NCBI RefSeq assembly: GCF_000375485.1
Contig: NZ_AQXE01000006.1
Span: 155,119-219,118 of the forward strand
Source: Desulfovibrio oxyclinae DSM 11498
GTDB lineage: Bacteria > Desulfobacterota > Desulfovibrionia > Desulfovibrionales > Desulfovibrionaceae
Length of the DNA stretch: 64,000 bases
Direction of reading: 5' to 3'
This document shows, one piece after another, positions 35,917 through 47,100 of the stretch; position 1 is the stretch's first letter, and each line of letters begins with the position of its first letter. A program made the translations under genes and the position numbers. Under the pieces are notes generated by a model that had not been told where the DNA came from, searched no databases, and saw only the letters and a list, made by a program, of their open reading frames with translations.

Positions 35917-36183
35917 CTACTTGGCTTTTTCGACAATTTGCACGAGGTGCCACCGCTTGCGGCGGCTGAGGGGCCTCGATTCCACGATCTGGACCTTATC
36001 ACCGGTGTTGCAGTCGTTGGCCGGATCATGCGCCATGACTTTCTTGCGCCGACGAATATACTTCTTCAGAAGCGGATGCTTGACCAGAGTCTCAACACGA
36101 ACGACAACGGTCTTATCGGCCTTGTCGCTGATGACGAGACCGGTCAGCATGCGCCGGTTGCCTTGATTATTCAGCTCAGCCAT
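35917..36183 (-). CDS. rpsQ: 30S ribosomal protein S17
   Basis: 88 aa. RMLTGLVISDKADKTVVVRV and HDPANDCNTGDKVQIVESRP are the S17 signature. It is a primary binder of the 16S 5' domain. It lies three nt after rpmC. Confidence 0.98.
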   Translation of the reverse strand: MAELNNQGNRRMLTGLVISDKADKTVVVRVETLVKHPLLKKYIRRRKKVMAHDPANDCNTGDKVQIVESRPLSRRKRWHLVQIVEKAK

Positions 36184-36186
36184 TGG

Positions 36187-36378
36187 CTACGCTCCCTGCC
36201 TTTCCCGCTGAATCGTCAGGATGCGGGCTATGGTACGTTTCACGTCATTAAGCTGGCGGATGTTTTCAAGCTGCGCGGTGGCGTGCTTGAAGCGAAGGTC
36301 GAAAAGATCCTTGCGGAATTCGACCAGCTTTTCAGCCAGCTGGGTGTCGTCAAGTTCACGAAGTTCTTTGACGGTCAT
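36187..36378 (-). CDS. rpmC: 50S ribosomal protein L29
   Basis: 63 aa, a helical hairpin at the tunnel exit that docks trigger factor and SRP. TVKELRELDDTQLAEKLVE and a basic C-terminal helix identify it. Its start shares one nt with the rplP stop. Confidence 0.97.
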   Translation of the reverse strand: MTVKELRELDDTQLAEKLVEFRKDLFDLRFKHATAQLENIRQLNDVKRTIARILTIQRERQGA

Positions 36379-36794
36379 TACTCCGTTCCCTCCTTAACGA
36401 CGATGGCGCACTTGACAGGGAGCTTGTAGGAAGCGCGCTTCAGCGCTTCGCGTGCGAGCTCGATGTTCACGCCTTTTACCTCATACATGATACGGCCCGG
36501 TCTCACGGGGGCGCACCAGCCTTCCGGGGCGCCTTTACCCTTACCCATGCGGACTTCCGCGGGCTTGGACGTGATGGGGAAGTCAGGGAAAACGCGGATC
36601 CAAACCTTACCGCCACGCTTGATGTGGCGCATGATCGCGACACGTGCGGACTCGATCTGCTGGCTGGTCAGTTTTCCATGCTCCAGTGCCTTCAGCCCAA
36701 TATCGCCGAAGGACACGCTGTTACCCCTTTGGGCCTTGCCTCTGACGCGGCCTTTTTGCCGCTTGCGGTGTTTAACCTTCTTCGGAGCAAGCAT
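36378..36794 (-). CDS. rplP: 50S ribosomal protein L16
   Basis: 138 aa. [20 protein letters not shown] and [20 protein letters not shown] are diagnostic. It helps position A-site tRNA. It joins rpsC and rpmC by one-nt overlaps, implying coupled translation. Confidence 0.98.
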   Translation of the reverse strand: MLAPKKVKHRKRQKGRVRGKAQRGNSVSFGDIGLKALEHGKLTSQQIESARVAIMRHIKRGGKVWIRVFPDFPITSKPAEVRMGKGKGAPEGWCAPVRPGRIMYEVKGVNIELAREALKRASYKLPVKCAIVVKEGTE

Positions 36795-37435
36795 TACTGT
36801 TCGACCTCTTTGTCAAGGATTTCACCCTTGAAGACCCACACACGGACCCCAATCACACCGTACGTCGTGGACGCGGTGGCGTAACCGTAGTCAATGTCGG
36901 CGCGAAGAGTGTGCAGGGGCACGCGGCCATCGCGGTACCATTCGGAACGCGCGATTTCTGCACCGGCCAGACGACCGGAACAAGCGACCTTGATGCCCTC
37001 GGCACCGAATTTCCTGGCAAGGCCCACCGTGCGCTTCATGGCACGGCGGAAGGCAATCCGGCGCTCCAGCTGCTGCGCGATGTTCTCGGCAACGAGCTGT
37101 GCTTCAGTTTCGGGCCTGCGGATCTCGCTAACCTCTATCGTAAACTCGGTCTGGAACTTCCTGCGAAGATCCTCCCGGAGTTTCTCAATTTCAACGCCCT
37201 TGCGACCGATAACGATACCGGGGCGGGCGGTGGAGATGATCAGGCGGATCTTGCCGCCGGCGCGTTCGATTTCGATGCGTGCGACGCCAGCCTGATACAG
37301 TTTTTTCTTCACGTACTTGCGGACCTTGTCGTCCTGCAGGACGTACGCGGGATAGTCCTTCTTACTGAACCAGCGGGACTGCCAGTTCTTGTTGTATCCC
37401 AGCCTGAAACCGTAAGGATGTACTTTCTGACCCAT
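36794..37435 (-). CDS. rpsC: 30S ribosomal protein S3
   Basis: 213 aa from the ATG at 37435 ([18 protein letters not shown]). The KH domain loop [17 protein letters not shown] binds mRNA near the entry channel, and the C-terminal half carries [18 protein letters not shown]. It lies two nt after rplV. Confidence 0.98.
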   Translation of the reverse strand: MGQKVHPYGFRLGYNKNWQSRWFSKKDYPAYVLQDDKVRKYVKKKLYQAGVARIEIERAGGKIRLIISTARPGIVIGRKGVEIEKLREDLRRKFQTEFTIEVSEIRRPETEAQLVAENIAQQLERRIAFRRAMKRTVGLARKFGAEGIKVACSGRLAGAEIARSEWYRDGRVPLHTLRADIDYGYATASTTYGVIGVRVWVFKGEILDKEVEQ

Positions 37436-37437
37436 AG

Positions 37438-37770
37438 CTAAGCTTCCTTGACCACAACGGTGATGTGGCTCGTACGTTTGCGGATGCGGTAGGCACGACC
37501 CATTGCACGGGGCTTGATGCGCTTCCAAGTGGGACCTTCATTGACGATGATCTTGTCGATGACAAGGGCGTCAACGTCCACACCGGGCTTTTGTTCCGCA
37601 TTGGCAATGGCAGAGTACAGGACTTTGCTCAGGATGCGGGCCGGCTTCTTCGGGGTGAAGCGCAGGACGTTCAGAGCGTCCTCCACCGGCTTACCTTTTA
37701 CGGTCTCAGCCACAAGACGAGTCTTGCGCGGAGACACACGGATGAATTTGGCAACAGCTTTGGCTTCCAT
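37438..37770 (-). CDS. rplV: 50S ribosomal protein L22
   Basis: 110 aa. Its beta-hairpin (about 80-100, including [20 protein letters not shown]) lines the tunnel constriction, where macrolide-resistance changes occur. No unusual insertion is seen there. Confidence 0.98.
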   Translation of the reverse strand: MEAKAVAKFIRVSPRKTRLVAETVKGKPVEDALNVLRFTPKKPARILSKVLYSAIANAEQKPGVDVDALVIDKIIVNEGPTWKRIKPRAMGRAYRIRKRTSHITVVVKEA

Positions 37771-37780
37771 ATTCTACCCC

Positions 37781-38056
37781 CTACTTACCCTTCTTCTTGT
37801 CGGCCACGTGGCCGTAGTAGGTACGGGTCGGGGAGAACTCGCCAAACTTGTGACCGACCATATTTTCAGTAACGAACACCGGGATGAACTTCCGGCCGTT
37901 GTGAACGGCGAAAGTCATGCCGACCATCTCGGGGATGATCGTGGACCGACGGGACCAGGTCTTGATGACGCGGCGATCGCCGGACTCGGAGGCCTTGTCG
38001 ACCTTCTTGAGCAGGTGTCCGTCTATAAAGGGACCTTTCTTAAGAGACCTAGGCAT
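37781..38056 (-). CDS. rpsS: 30S ribosomal protein S19
   Basis: 91 aa. [19 protein letters not shown] and the C-terminal [20 protein letters not shown] are diagnostic. It sits in the head with S13. Confidence 0.98.
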   Translation of the reverse strand: MPRSLKKGPFIDGHLLKKVDKASESGDRRVIKTWSRRSTIIPEMVGMTFAVHNGRKFIPVFVTENMVGHKFGEFSPTRTYYGHVADKKKGK

Positions 38057-38067
38057 GATCTAAACTC

Positions 38068-38898
38068 CTACTTCTGGCCGCGGCGCTTAACGATAAGCTT
38101 GGAAGAGGCCTTCTTCTTGTTGCGAGTACGGTAACCCTTTGCAGGCATGCCCCACGGAGAGACGGGGTGACGTCCACCGGAGCTTCTGCCTTCACCACCA
38201 CCGAGGGGGTGGTCGATCGGGTTCATTGCCACGCCGCGAACCTGGGGACGGCGGCCCTGCCAACGATTGCGGCCGGCCTTGCCCAGTCTGATGCTCTCAT
38301 GGTGCACGTTGCCGACCTGACCAACAGTGGCCATACAGGTAACGAGGACCTTGCGGACTTCACCGGAGGGCATGCGAAGCAGGCCGTACTTGCCTTCCTT
38401 CGCCACGAGCTGTGCATACGTGCCGGCTGCGCGGCAGAACTGTCCGCCACGACCGGGCTGCAGTTCGATGTTGTGCAGCACGGTACCAGTCGGGATGTCG
38501 CTGATGCGCAGGGCGTTGCCCGGCTTGATATCAGCGCCCTTCCCGGACAGAACGGAATCGCCCTGCTTCAGACCGACGGGAGCGATGATGTACCGCTTTT
38601 CGCCGTCTGCGTAGGTCAACAGCGCAATGCGTGCGCTGCGGTTCGGATCGTATTCGATCTCGGTGACCTTGGCGGGGATGCCCAGCTTGGACCGCTTGAA
38701 GTCGATAACGCGGTAAAGACGCTTGTGTCCTCCGCCGCGACGGCGAGAGGTCACGCGGCCGTAGTTGTTCCTGCCGGATTTTTTGGTCAGGCCTACGGTA
38801 AGGGACTTCTCGGGAGTGGTTCTCGTAATCTCCGAGAATTCGGAGACGGTCTGGAACCGCCGGCCCGGAGAAGTAGGCTTCATCTTACGGGTTGCCAT
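38068..38898 (-). CDS. rplB: 50S ribosomal protein L2
   Basis: 276 aa, near the peptidyl-transferase centre. [20 protein letters not shown] contains the conserved functional histidine, and [17 protein letters not shown] ends the signature. It lies between rplW and rpsS as usual. Confidence 0.98.
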   Translation of the reverse strand: MATRKMKPTSPGRRFQTVSEFSEITRTTPEKSLTVGLTKKSGRNNYGRVTSRRRGGGHKRLYRVIDFKRSKLGIPAKVTEIEYDPNRSARIALLTYADGEKRYIIAPVGLKQGDSVLSGKGADIKPGNALRISDIPTGTVLHNIELQPGRGGQFCRAAGTYAQLVAKEGKYGLLRMPSGEVRKVLVTCMATVGQVGNVHHESIRLGKAGRNRWQGRRPQVRGVAMNPIDHPLGGGEGRSSGGRHPVSPWGMPAKGYRTRNKKKASSKLIVKRRGQK

Positions 38899-38901
38899 TT
38901 G

Positions 38902-39192
38902 TTACACTCCCTCGAAGAATTCGATTTTTTCGCCCTCGGCCAGCTTCACGTAAGCTTTCTTGGAACCGGAGATGCGACCCATCACCCGGCCAAAGCGCTT
39001 GCGCTCGGAAGGCCTTTTCTTGACGATGTTCACGGATTCGACCTTGACGCTAAATGCCTCTTCGACGGCTTTCTTCACCTCGATCTTGTTCGAATCGGGG
39101 TGGACGTAGAAGGAGACGCAGTTCCCGGCTTCCTTGGCTTCGGTAGCCTTCTCGGAAATGACGGGCTTGATGAGAACTTGTGTGTAATCCAT
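38902..39192 (-). CDS. rplW: 50S ribosomal protein L23
   Basis: 96 aa, at the tunnel exit where chaperone and SRP dock. YTQVLIKPVISEKATEAKE and RKRFGRVMGRISGSKKAYVK identify it. The ATG overlaps the rplD stop (TAATG). Confidence 0.98.
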   Translation of the reverse strand: MDYTQVLIKPVISEKATEAKEAGNCVSFYVHPDSNKIEVKKAVEEAFSVKVESVNIVKKRPSERKRFGRVMGRISGSKKAYVKLAEGEKIEFFEGV

Positions 39193-39812
39193 TACTTCAA
39201 CCTCTCCTGCACGTCTTTGGCCGCGCCCTCGAACATAACCAGTTCGGGGTAACGCAGCACGTCGTAGACATTGAGCTTCTCGGCTTCGAGAATCTTGATG
39301 CCGGGAACATTCCGGGCAGAAAGGACGAGATTCTTATCAGCTTCCGAGACGACTATCAAGGCCTTTTCCAGACCGAGGCTCTTGACGACCTCGACAAAGC
39401 CCTTGGTTTTGATCTCGGGAAGATCAATGGTGTTGAGAACCGTCAGCTTCTCTTCGCCCAGACGGGAGGAGAGTGCCATACGCATGGCAAGCCTGCGGAT
39501 CTTCTTGTTTACTTTAAAGCTGTAGTCACGGGGCTGGGGACCAAAAGTGGTCGCACCGCCACGCCACAGCGGGGAGCGCATGGTACCGGCGCGTGCGCGT
39601 CCGGTGCCTTTCTGGCGCCAGGGCTTGCGGCCGCCGCCGCGGATCGTAGAACGGGTCTTGGTCGCGTGGGTTCCACTCCTGCGGGCGGCGAGCTGCGAAC
39701 GAACAACGAGCTGCAGAATCTCGGGGCGGATTTCAACCTCGAAGATTTCCGGAGCCAGCTCGATGGCGCCCACTTCTTTCTTACTCTGATCGAAAACTTT
39801 TACGTTTGCCAT
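39192..39812 (-). CDS. rplD: 50S ribosomal protein L4
   Basis: 206 aa from the ATG at 39812, with GAGG nine bases upstream; an ATG at 39818 is too close to that site. The tunnel loop is conserved (GGGRKPWRQKGTGRARAGTM). In E. coli L4 represses the S10 operon; no matching S10 leader was recognised here. Confidence 0.97.
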   Translation of the reverse strand: MANVKVFDQSKKEVGAIELAPEIFEVEIRPEILQLVVRSQLAARRSGTHATKTRSTIRGGGRKPWRQKGTGRARAGTMRSPLWRGGATTFGPQPRDYSFKVNKKIRRLAMRMALSSRLGEEKLTVLNTIDLPEIKTKGFVEVVKSLGLEKALIVVSEADKNLVLSARNVPGIKILEAEKLNVYDVLRYPELVMFEGAAKDVQERLK

Positions 39813-39832
39813 GATCATTTACCTCTAGCTCG

Positions 39833-40465
39833 CTAGCCGATTTTGCGGATCACAACCAAGCCGTCTTTCGGACCCGGAATCTGACCCTTCACCACAAGGA
39901 TGTTTTCTTCGGGACGGATGTCCACGATTTCAACGCTGGGAACCGTGACGTTCTTGTTGCCCATCTGGCCGGGCATCTTCTTGCCCTTCCAGATGCGACC
40001 GGGGAACGTCGCGTTACCAACGGAACCAGTGGCGCGGTGGACCTTCTCGGCACCGTGCGATGCACGCTGACCGGCGAAGTTCCAGCGCTTCATGACGCCC
40101 TGGAAGCCTTTACCCTTGCTGCGGCCGGACACCTTGACCTTTTCACCCAGGGTGAACAGGTCGACGGAGAGTTCCTGGCCGAGTTCATATTCTTCAGGGT
40201 TCGCAATGCGGAACTCCTTAAGGTGACGGAACACGCCCTTGCCGGCCTTTTCGTGGTGGCCGCGCTGGGGCTTGTTGGTCAACCTTTCCGGCAGCTCGTC
40301 GTAGCCGAGCTGAACCGCACTGTACCCTTCCTTGTCGGTGGTCTTGATCTGCGTCACCGGGCACGGACCCGCCTGAATGACAGTGACAGGACAAATGGTG
40401 CCGTCATCCTTGAAGATACGGGTCATCCCCAGCTTCTTTCCGAGAATTCCAAGCGTTTTCGGCAT
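39833..40465 (-). CDS. rplC: 50S ribosomal protein L3
   Basis: 210 aa from the ATG at 40465 (MPKTLGILGKKLGMTRIFKD). The central extension FQGVMKRWNFAGQRASHGAE reaches toward the peptidyl-transferase centre. It follows rpsJ by ten nt. Confidence 0.98.
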   Translation of the reverse strand: MPKTLGILGKKLGMTRIFKDDGTICPVTVIQAGPCPVTQIKTTDKEGYSAVQLGYDELPERLTNKPQRGHHEKAGKGVFRHLKEFRIANPEEYELGQELSVDLFTLGEKVKVSGRSKGKGFQGVMKRWNFAGQRASHGAEKVHRATGSVGNATFPGRIWKGKKMPGQMGNKNVTVPSVEIVDIRPEENILVVKGQIPGPKDGLVVIRKIG

Positions 40466-40475
40466 GATATCCTCT

Positions 40476-40793
40476 CTAAAGCTTGATTTCCACATCGACA
40501 CCGGCAGGCAGGGAAAGCTTGCCAAGGGAATCGACGGTCTGCTGGGTCGGCTCAAGGATGTCCAGCAGGCGTTTATGAATCCGCATCTCGAATTGTTCGC
40601 GGGACTTCTTGTCAACGTGTACCGACTTCTGCACCGTGGTACGGTGAATCTCGGTCGGAAGCGGGATGGGACCGGCAATGGCCGCACCGGTATTCCGTGC
40701 GGTATCGACGATCTCGGTCACCGCTTTGTCGAGAATGCGGTAATCGTACGCCTTCAGTTTGATCCTGATGCGATCGCTTGTCATGGAAGCCAT
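40476..40793 (-). CDS. rpsJ: 30S ribosomal protein S10
   Basis: 105 aa; S10 (NusE) also joins the antitermination complex with Nus[21 protein letters not shown] and [18 protein letters not shown] are diagnostic. It follows fusA after 120 nt with no clear terminator, so the str and S10 groups may be cotranscribed. tuf is not between them; it is at 56150. Confidence 0.98.
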   Translation of the reverse strand: MASMTSDRIRIKLKAYDYRILDKAVTEIVDTARNTGAAIAGPIPLPTEIHRTTVQKSVHVDKKSREQFEMRIHKRLLDILEPTQQTVDSLGKLSLPAGVDVEIKL

Positions 40794-40913
40794 AACTAGT
40801 TTCTCCTAAATGGTGGTCTCCGAATGACTGCTGGAGTCAAAGCGGTCGGGCAACCTATCTGATGACAGGTGCCTACGTCAAGGAAGCCCGACTTATGCTT
40901 GAAGACTCAGCGA

Positions 40914-42986
40914 TCAGTTCTTCTTGATTATTTCCTCTGCCAAGCTGGCGGGCACTTTCTCGTAATGATCGAACTGCATGGTGAAGGTCGCGCGGCCCTG
41001 CGTCTTGGAACGAAGGTCGGTTGCGTAACCGAACATTTCGGACAGGGGGACGTTGGCGCGAACAGCCTGCACGCCGGGACGGGCTTCCATTTCGCCCACC
41101 CGACCGCGACGGCCGTTCAGGTCACCCATGACATCGCCGAGGTATTCCTCGGGGGTGACCACTTCAACAGCCATGATCGGCTCGAGCAGTGCCGGAGCAG
41201 CCTTGCTGCAAGCCTCTTTGATCGCCATGGAACCGGCGATGTAGAAGGCCTGCTCACTGGAGTCGACGTCGTGGTACGAACCGAACACCAGCTTAACTTT
41301 CAGGTCGACGACCGGGAAGCCGGCGTAAACACCGGTTTTCAGGGCATCCTGAATACCCTTGTCGACGGCCGGAATATATTCTTTCGGAATCACGCCGCCC
41401 TTAATCTCGTCGGAGAACTCGTATCCTTCTTCGGAGTTGGGTTCCACTTCGAGAACGACGTGACCGTACTGACCGCGACCACCGGACTGCTTGGCGTGCT
41501 TCACGTCAACCTTCACCGGCTTGGTGATGGTTTCGCGGTAGGCAACCTGCGGGGCGCCCACGTTCGCGTTGACGTTGAATTCGCGCAGCAGGCGGTCAAC
41601 GATGATCTCAAGGTGCAGCTCGCCCATACCGGCGACCAGGGTCTGGCCGGTGTCGTCGTCACTCTTGACGCGGAAACTGGGGTCTTCCTTGGCGAGCTTG
41701 GCCAGGGCGTTGGTGAGCTGATCACGGTCGGCCTTGGTCTTGGGCTCAATGGCAACCTCGATGACCGGCTCGGGAACCTCAAGGGATTCCAGAACGATCG
41801 GGTTCTTGAGGTCGGCCAGGGTGTCACCGGTGGCGACGTGCTTCAGACCAACGGCGGCAACGATGTCACCGGCGTAGGCTTCTTTGATCTCCTCACGCTT
41901 GTCTGCATGCATCTTCAGCAGGCGGCCGATGCGCTCCTTCTTGCCGGAAGCGCCGTTCATGACGCTGTCGCCGGAGACGATCTTGCCGGAGTAGATGCGC
42001 AGGAAGCTCAGGTGGCCGACGAAGGGGTCGGTCATGAGCTTGAACGCCAGAGCCGCGAGGGGCTTGTCGTCGTCGCATTCGCAAGGGACGTCTTCACCGG
42101 TGTCCGGATTCAGGCCGACAATGGCCTTAACGTCCAGCGGGGAAGGCAGGTAGTCCACAACAGCGTCGAGGAGCATCTGCACGCCCTTGTTCTTGAATGC
42201 GCTGCCGCAGAGCACGGGGCAGATGGCCAAGGCGTTGGTAGCCTTGCGAACACCTTCACGAAGTTCTGCCGGGGTCAGGTCTTCGCCGCCGAGGTACTTT
42301 TCGAGGAGATCCTCGTCTTCTTCGGCGATGGCTTCGATCATTTCACCGCGCAGCTCTTCGAACTGCTCCTGGTATTCGGCCGGAATTTCCTCGGTGAGGT
42401 ATTCCTTACCCATGGCGCGGTTGTCGGCATAAACGAAGGCCTTGCCTTCGATCAGGTCGACGACGCCGATGAATTCGTCCTCCGAGCCCATGGGGATCTG
42501 CAGGGGAACGGCCTTGGAACCGAGACGGTTCTTGATCATGTCGCAGGCGCGGAAGAAGTTGGCGCCGATACGGTCCATCTTGTTAACGAATGCGATACGG
42601 GGAACGCCATAACGGTCCGCCTGACGCCAAACGGTTTCGGACTGCGGCTCAACACCGGCAACGGAGTCGAAGACCGCCACGGCACCATCGAGGACGCGAA
42701 GCGCGCGCTCGACTTCCATGGTGAAGTCCACGTGGCCGGGAGTGTCAATGATGTTGACGCGGTGATCGCGCCAGAAACACTGGGTGGCAGCAGAGGTAAT
42801 GGTAATGCCGCGTTCCTGCTCCTGGGCCATCCAGTCCATGGTGGATTCGCCGTCATGTGTTTCACCAATTTTGTGAGACACACCGGTGTAGAAGAGGATA
42901 CGCTCAGTGGTGGTAGTCTTGCCCGCATCGATGTGGGCCATGATACCAATATTGCGCTGTTTATCTCTGGGAACCTGTCTTGGCAC
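40914..42986 (-). CDS. fusA: Elongation factor G
   Basis: 690-aa translocase GTPase. G1 is [10 protein letters not shown] near 17, the switch-II DTPGH is at 81-85, and NKMD follows. Domain IV contains the YRETI strand and the Gly-rich GGRGQYGHV. It lies after rpsL and rpsG in str order. Confidence 0.98.
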   Translation of the reverse strand: MPRQVPRDKQRNIGIMAHIDAGKTTTTERILFYTGVSHKIGETHDGESTMDWMAQEQERGITITSAATQCFWRDHRVNIIDTPGHVDFTMEVERALRVLDGAVAVFDSVAGVEPQSETVWRQADRYGVPRIAFVNKMDRIGANFFRACDMIKNRLGSKAVPLQIPMGSEDEFIGVVDLIEGKAFVYADNRAMGKEYLTEEIPAEYQEQFEELRGEMIEAIAEEDEDLLEKYLGGEDLTPAELREGVRKATNALAICPVLCGSAFKNKGVQMLLDAVVDYLPSPLDVKAIVGLNPDTGEDVPCECDDDKPLAALAFKLMTDPFVGHLSFLRIYSGKIVSGDSVMNGASGKKERIGRLLKMHADKREEIKEAYAGDIVAAVGLKHVATGDTLADLKNPIVLESLEVPEPVIEVAIEPKTKADRDQLTNALAKLAKEDPSFRVKSDDDTGQTLVAGMGELHLEIIVDRLLREFNVNANVGAPQVAYRETITKPVKVDVKHAKQSGGRGQYGHVVLEVEPNSEEGYEFSDEIKGGVIPKEYIPAVDKGIQDALKTGVYAGFPVVDLKVKLVFGSYHDVDSSEQAFYIAGSMAIKEACSKAAPALLEPIMAVEVVTPEEYLGDVMGDLNGRRGRVGEMEARPGVQAVRANVPLSEMFGYATDLRSKTQGRATFTMQFDHYEKVPASLAEEIIKKN

Positions 42987-43006
42987 TGTACTATTCCTCT
43001 CTGAAG

Positions 43007-43477
43007 CTACCAGCGGTAGTGTGCAAAGGCCTTGTTGGCCTCAGCCATCTTGAGCGTGTCTTCACGCTTCTTGACGGCACCACCACGGTTATTGAAAGCG
43101 TCAAGCAGTTCACCGGAAAGACGCGAAATCATGCCCTTTTCGCCGCGGCCACGCGAATATGCGATGAGCCAGCGGATTGCGAGGGCGACCTGACGGTCGG
43201 GGCGCACTTCCATGGGAACCTGATACGTCGCACCGCCCACACGCCTGGACTTGACTTCCAGGGAGGGCTTGACGTTGTCCAGGGCCTTCTCGAAAGCCTT
43301 GACGGGTTCTTCGTTGGTCTTTTCGCCGAGGACTTCGAGAGCCTGGTAGAAAATTCTTTCCGCGGTGCTCTTCTTACCGTCGAGCATGAGGCGGTTGATG
43401 AACCTGGTGATCAGCTTGCTGCCGTACACCGGATCCGGCAGAATCTGCCGCTTGGGGACTGGGCCTTTACGAGGCAT
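43007..43477 (-). CDS. rpsG: 30S ribosomal protein S7
   Basis: 156 aa, the organiser of the 30S head. [20 protein letters not shown] and [20 protein letters not shown] are diagnostic. The C-terminal [13 protein letters not shown] is normal. Confidence 0.98.
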   Translation of the reverse strand: MPRKGPVPKRQILPDPVYGSKLITRFINRLMLDGKKSTAERIFYQALEVLGEKTNEEPVKAFEKALDNVKPSLEVKSRRVGGATYQVPMEVRPDRQVALAIRWLIAYSRGRGEKGMISRLSGELLDAFNNRGGAVKKREDTLKMAEANKAFAHYRW

Positions 43478-43568
43478 AGCCTTCTCCTGAATTTTGGCCG
43501 GGGGGACATTATTTCGGATGCCTCATCCTACTTTGTCGTCGCACCCTGGGCATTACGAACGAATGAAT

Positions 43569-43940
43569 CTACTTGGGACGCTTTGCGCCGTACTTGGAAC
43601 GGCCGCGGCGACGATCGGCGACGCCGGAGGTGTCGAGGGAACCGCGAACGATGTGGTAACGCACACCGGGAAGGTCCTTGACACGACCGCCGCGGATCAG
43701 AACCACGGAGTGTTCCTGAAGGTTGTGACCTTCGCCGCCGATGTAGGCGGTCACTTCGATACCGTTGGTCAGACGCACACGGGCAACCTTGCGAAGCGCG
43801 GAGTTCGGCTTCTTGGGAGTCGTGGTATAGACCCTGGTGCAGACGCCGCGGCGCTGCGGGCACTCGTGCAGTGCGGGGGTCTTTTTGCGCTTGACCATCT
43901 TGTTCCGCTTGTTGCGGATCAACTGATTGATGGTGGGCAT
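43569..43940 (-). CDS. rpsL: 30S ribosomal protein S12
   Basis: 123 aa from the ATG at 43940 (GGAGGAAGA upstream). The decoding loops are [20 protein letters not shown], with the lysine of streptomycin-sensitive S12, and [18 protein letters not shown]. It is the first gene of the str group, with its own promoter. Confidence 0.98.
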   Translation of the reverse strand: MPTINQLIRNKRNKMVKRKKTPALHECPQRRGVCTRVYTTTPKKPNSALRKVARVRLTNGIEVTAYIGGEGHNLQEHSVVLIRGGRVKDLPGVRYHIVRGSLDTSGVADRRRGRSKYGAKRPK

Positions 43941-43996
43941 TCTTCCTCCAATTTTGATTCCAGACTTCCCTGCCAACGAGGGCAAAGAGGACCGTC

Positions 43997-44024
43997 TGTA
44001 TTCTCAAAACAAACAGCTTGTCAA
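43997..44024 (-). promoter_or_regulatory. Sigma-70 promoter of the str operon
   Basis: TTGACA (44024-44019), 16-bp spacer, AATACA (44002-43997). The -35 lies within the dyad TGTCAAGG-N7-CCTTGACA (44019-44041). Confidence 0.6.
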
Positions 44025-44053
44025 GGTTTTTCTCCTTGACAGCCGCCTTCCAT

Positions 44054-44086
44054 AAAAAAGGCCGGAGGAGTCGGGCTCCTCCGGCC
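44054..44086 (-). terminator. Rho-independent terminator after rpoC
   Basis: A perfect 11-bp stem (GGCCGGAGGAG/CTCCTCCGGCC) with a five-base loop and six T on the minus strand. Confidence 0.95.
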
Positions 44087-44120
44087 GGGTGGATTATGAT
44101 GGGCCCGGGCCCTGCTCGAT

Positions 44121-47100
44121 CTACACGAGCAACGGGTTTTCCTCCAGTTCTTCGAGGAACTTGTCGGAACGTTCGGGCTGTTCGGGCACAACGATGTCGG
44201 TGTTGGCGTAACGGCGGTAACCGGTACCTGCCGGAACCAGACGGCCGACGATCACGTTTTCCTTCAAGCCGCGCAGGTAGTCGGACTTGCCGCGCAGCGC
44301 GGCTTCGGTCAGCACCTTGGTGGTCTCCTGGAAGGAGGCCGCGGAGATGAAGGAGTCGGTGGACAGGGATGCCTGCGTGATTCCGAGGACCAGATTCTGT
44401 GCCACGGCCGGGATACCTTCCTCGGCCACGATCTTCTGGTTCTCTTCCTGGAAGCGCTGCTTGTCCACCTGCTCGCCCATGAGGAAGCTGGTGTCGCCGG
44501 GATCGACGATGCTCACCTTCTTCAGCATCTGGCGAACGATGATCTCGATGTGCTTGTCGTTGATGTTAACGCCCTGGAAGCGGTACACGTCCTGAATTTC
44601 CTCAACGAGGTAGCGAGCAAGGTGCTTTTCGCCCTTGATCTTCAGGATGTCGTGCAGCTCGGGGCTGCCTTCGGTCATGAGGTCGCCGGCTTCGACAAAA
44701 TCGCCGTCCGTAACCGTGATGTGCTTGCCCTTGGGAATGAGGTATTCGCGGGGCTCGCCGGTTTCGGGGGTGACGATGAGCTTGCGCTTGCCCTTGGTAT
44801 CCGGGCCGAAGGTCACCACGCCGTCGATTTCGGAGACGACGCCCATGTCCTTGGGCTTGCGGACTTCGAAGAGCTCTGCAACGCGCGGCAGACCACCGAC
44901 GATGTCCTTGGTCTTGGAAGACTCACGCGGCTTACGTGCGATGACGTCACCGGCGCGGACTTCGTCGCCGTCCTTGGCCATGAGAATCGCGCCCACGGGC
45001 ATGGAAAAATGCGCCGGGGTTGCGGAGCCGGGACGGGTGAGCACCTTGCCGTCCTTGTCCACGATGGACAGCGCGGGACGGTAACTGGTGGTGCGGTATT
45101 CCATGACGGTGTAGGAGGATCTGGATGTGCGGTCCTCCTGCACGGTCTTGCCTTCTATGATGTCGTGGAAGCGGATGTAACCCGCCACGTCGGTGATGAA
45201 CGGTTCGATGAACGGTTCCCACTCGGCCATGAGGGTGCCCTTCTTGACTTCCTGACCTTCCTCGACCATGAGACGCGCGCCCGAAGGCAGCACGTACTTT
45301 TCACGCTCGCGGCCCTGATCGTCCACGATGCCGACCTGGCAGCTCTTGCCGAGCACCATGACCTGGCCCTCGGAGTTGCTGACGGTGCGCATACGGGAGA
45401 AGGTCACGCGCCCCTGATGCTGGGCTTCAATGGTGGACTGCTCGATCTCCTTGGATGCGGTACCACCGATGTGGAAGGTACGCATGGTCAGCTGGGTACC
45501 GGGCTCACCGATGGACTGTGCCGCGATGATGCCGACGGTCTCGCCAACGTTGACCAGATGACCGCGGGCAAGGTCGCGTCCGTAGCAGTATGCGCAGACG
45601 CCCCGCTTGCTGCGGCAGGTCAGCGCCGAGCGGATCAGGATGGAGTTGATGCCCGCGTTGTCCAGCTTGTCGGCGTAGGCTTCATCGATGAGCGTATTGG
45701 CCGGAATGACCAGCTCGCCGGTGCCTTCGTCGTACACGTCGAACATGGTGACGCGTCCGAGCACACGCTCGGCCAGACGCTGCTTGATTTCACCACCCTT
45801 AATGTAGTGGGTGAGCTCAAGTCCGTCCACGGTGCCGCAGTCCTTCTCCGCGATGGTCACGTCCTGAACCACGTCCACGAGGCGACGGGTCAGGTAACCG
45901 GAGTTCGCGGTCTTGAGTGCGGTGTCCGCGAGACCCTTACGAGCGCCGTGAGTCGAGATGAAGTACTGCAGAATGGACAGACCTTCACGGAACGACGCGG
46001 TAATCGGCGTCTCGATGATCTCGCCGGAGGGCTTGGCCATGAGACCGCGCATACCTGCGAGCTGACGCATCTGGTCCTGGTTGCCTCGAGCGCCCGAGGT
46101 CGCCATCATGTAGATGGGGTTGAAGCTCGGGTTCTCTTCGGTCTTGCCGGTCTTCGGGTCCGAGATCACATCGATGGACATCTCCTGCATCATTTCATTG
46201 GAGACATCATTGGTGGTCTTGGTCCAGACGTCGACGACCTTATTGTATTTCTCGGTACGGGTGATGATGCCGTCCCGGAACTGGTTTTCAATGGTCTCCA
46301 CCTCGGCGGTGGCGGTACCGATGAGCTCCGGCTTCTTGTCCGGAATCTTCAGGTCCTGCACCGCAATGGTCACGCCCGCGCGGGTGGCGTACTCGTAACC
46401 GAGGTCCTTGAGCTTGTCGCAGAGAATGACCGAGGCCTTGGTGCCTGCCAGACGGTAGGCACCGCCGACCAGACGGCCGATGTTCTTCTTGTTCAGCGTG
46501 CAGTTGACCAGATCAAAGGGCAGCTTGCCCGGGATGATCGCGTGCACGAGGATGCGACCGCAGGTGGTTTCCTCCAGCTTGCCGTCAATACGCACCTTGA
46601 TGCGCGAATGCAGGCTGATGACGCCGGCGTCGTTGGCGCGGATGACCTCATCCGGATCCGAGAAGATCATGCCTTCACCCGGCTCGAAGGAACGCGGGCT
46701 GGTCAGGTAGTACAGACCAAGCACGATGTCCTGCGAGGGGTTGATGACCGGCGAGCCGTTGGAGGGGCTCATGATGTTGTTGGAACTCATCATCAGCACG
46801 CGGCACTCGATCTGCGCCTCTACGGAGAGAGGCACGTGCACGGCCATCTGGTCACCGTCGAAGTCCGCGTTGTATGCGGAGCAGACGAGCGGGTGCAGCT
46901 GAATGGCCTTGCCTTCGACGAGCAGCGGCTCGAAAGCCTGAATGCCGAGGCGGTGCAGCGTCGGTGCGCGGTTGAGCATGATGGGATATTCGCGGACCAC
47001 GTCCTCCAGGATGTCCCAGACAACAAGGTCTTCGCGCTCGACCATCTTCTTGGCGCTCTTAATGGTGGTGGCGATTTCGCGCTTTTCAAGCTCGGAATAG

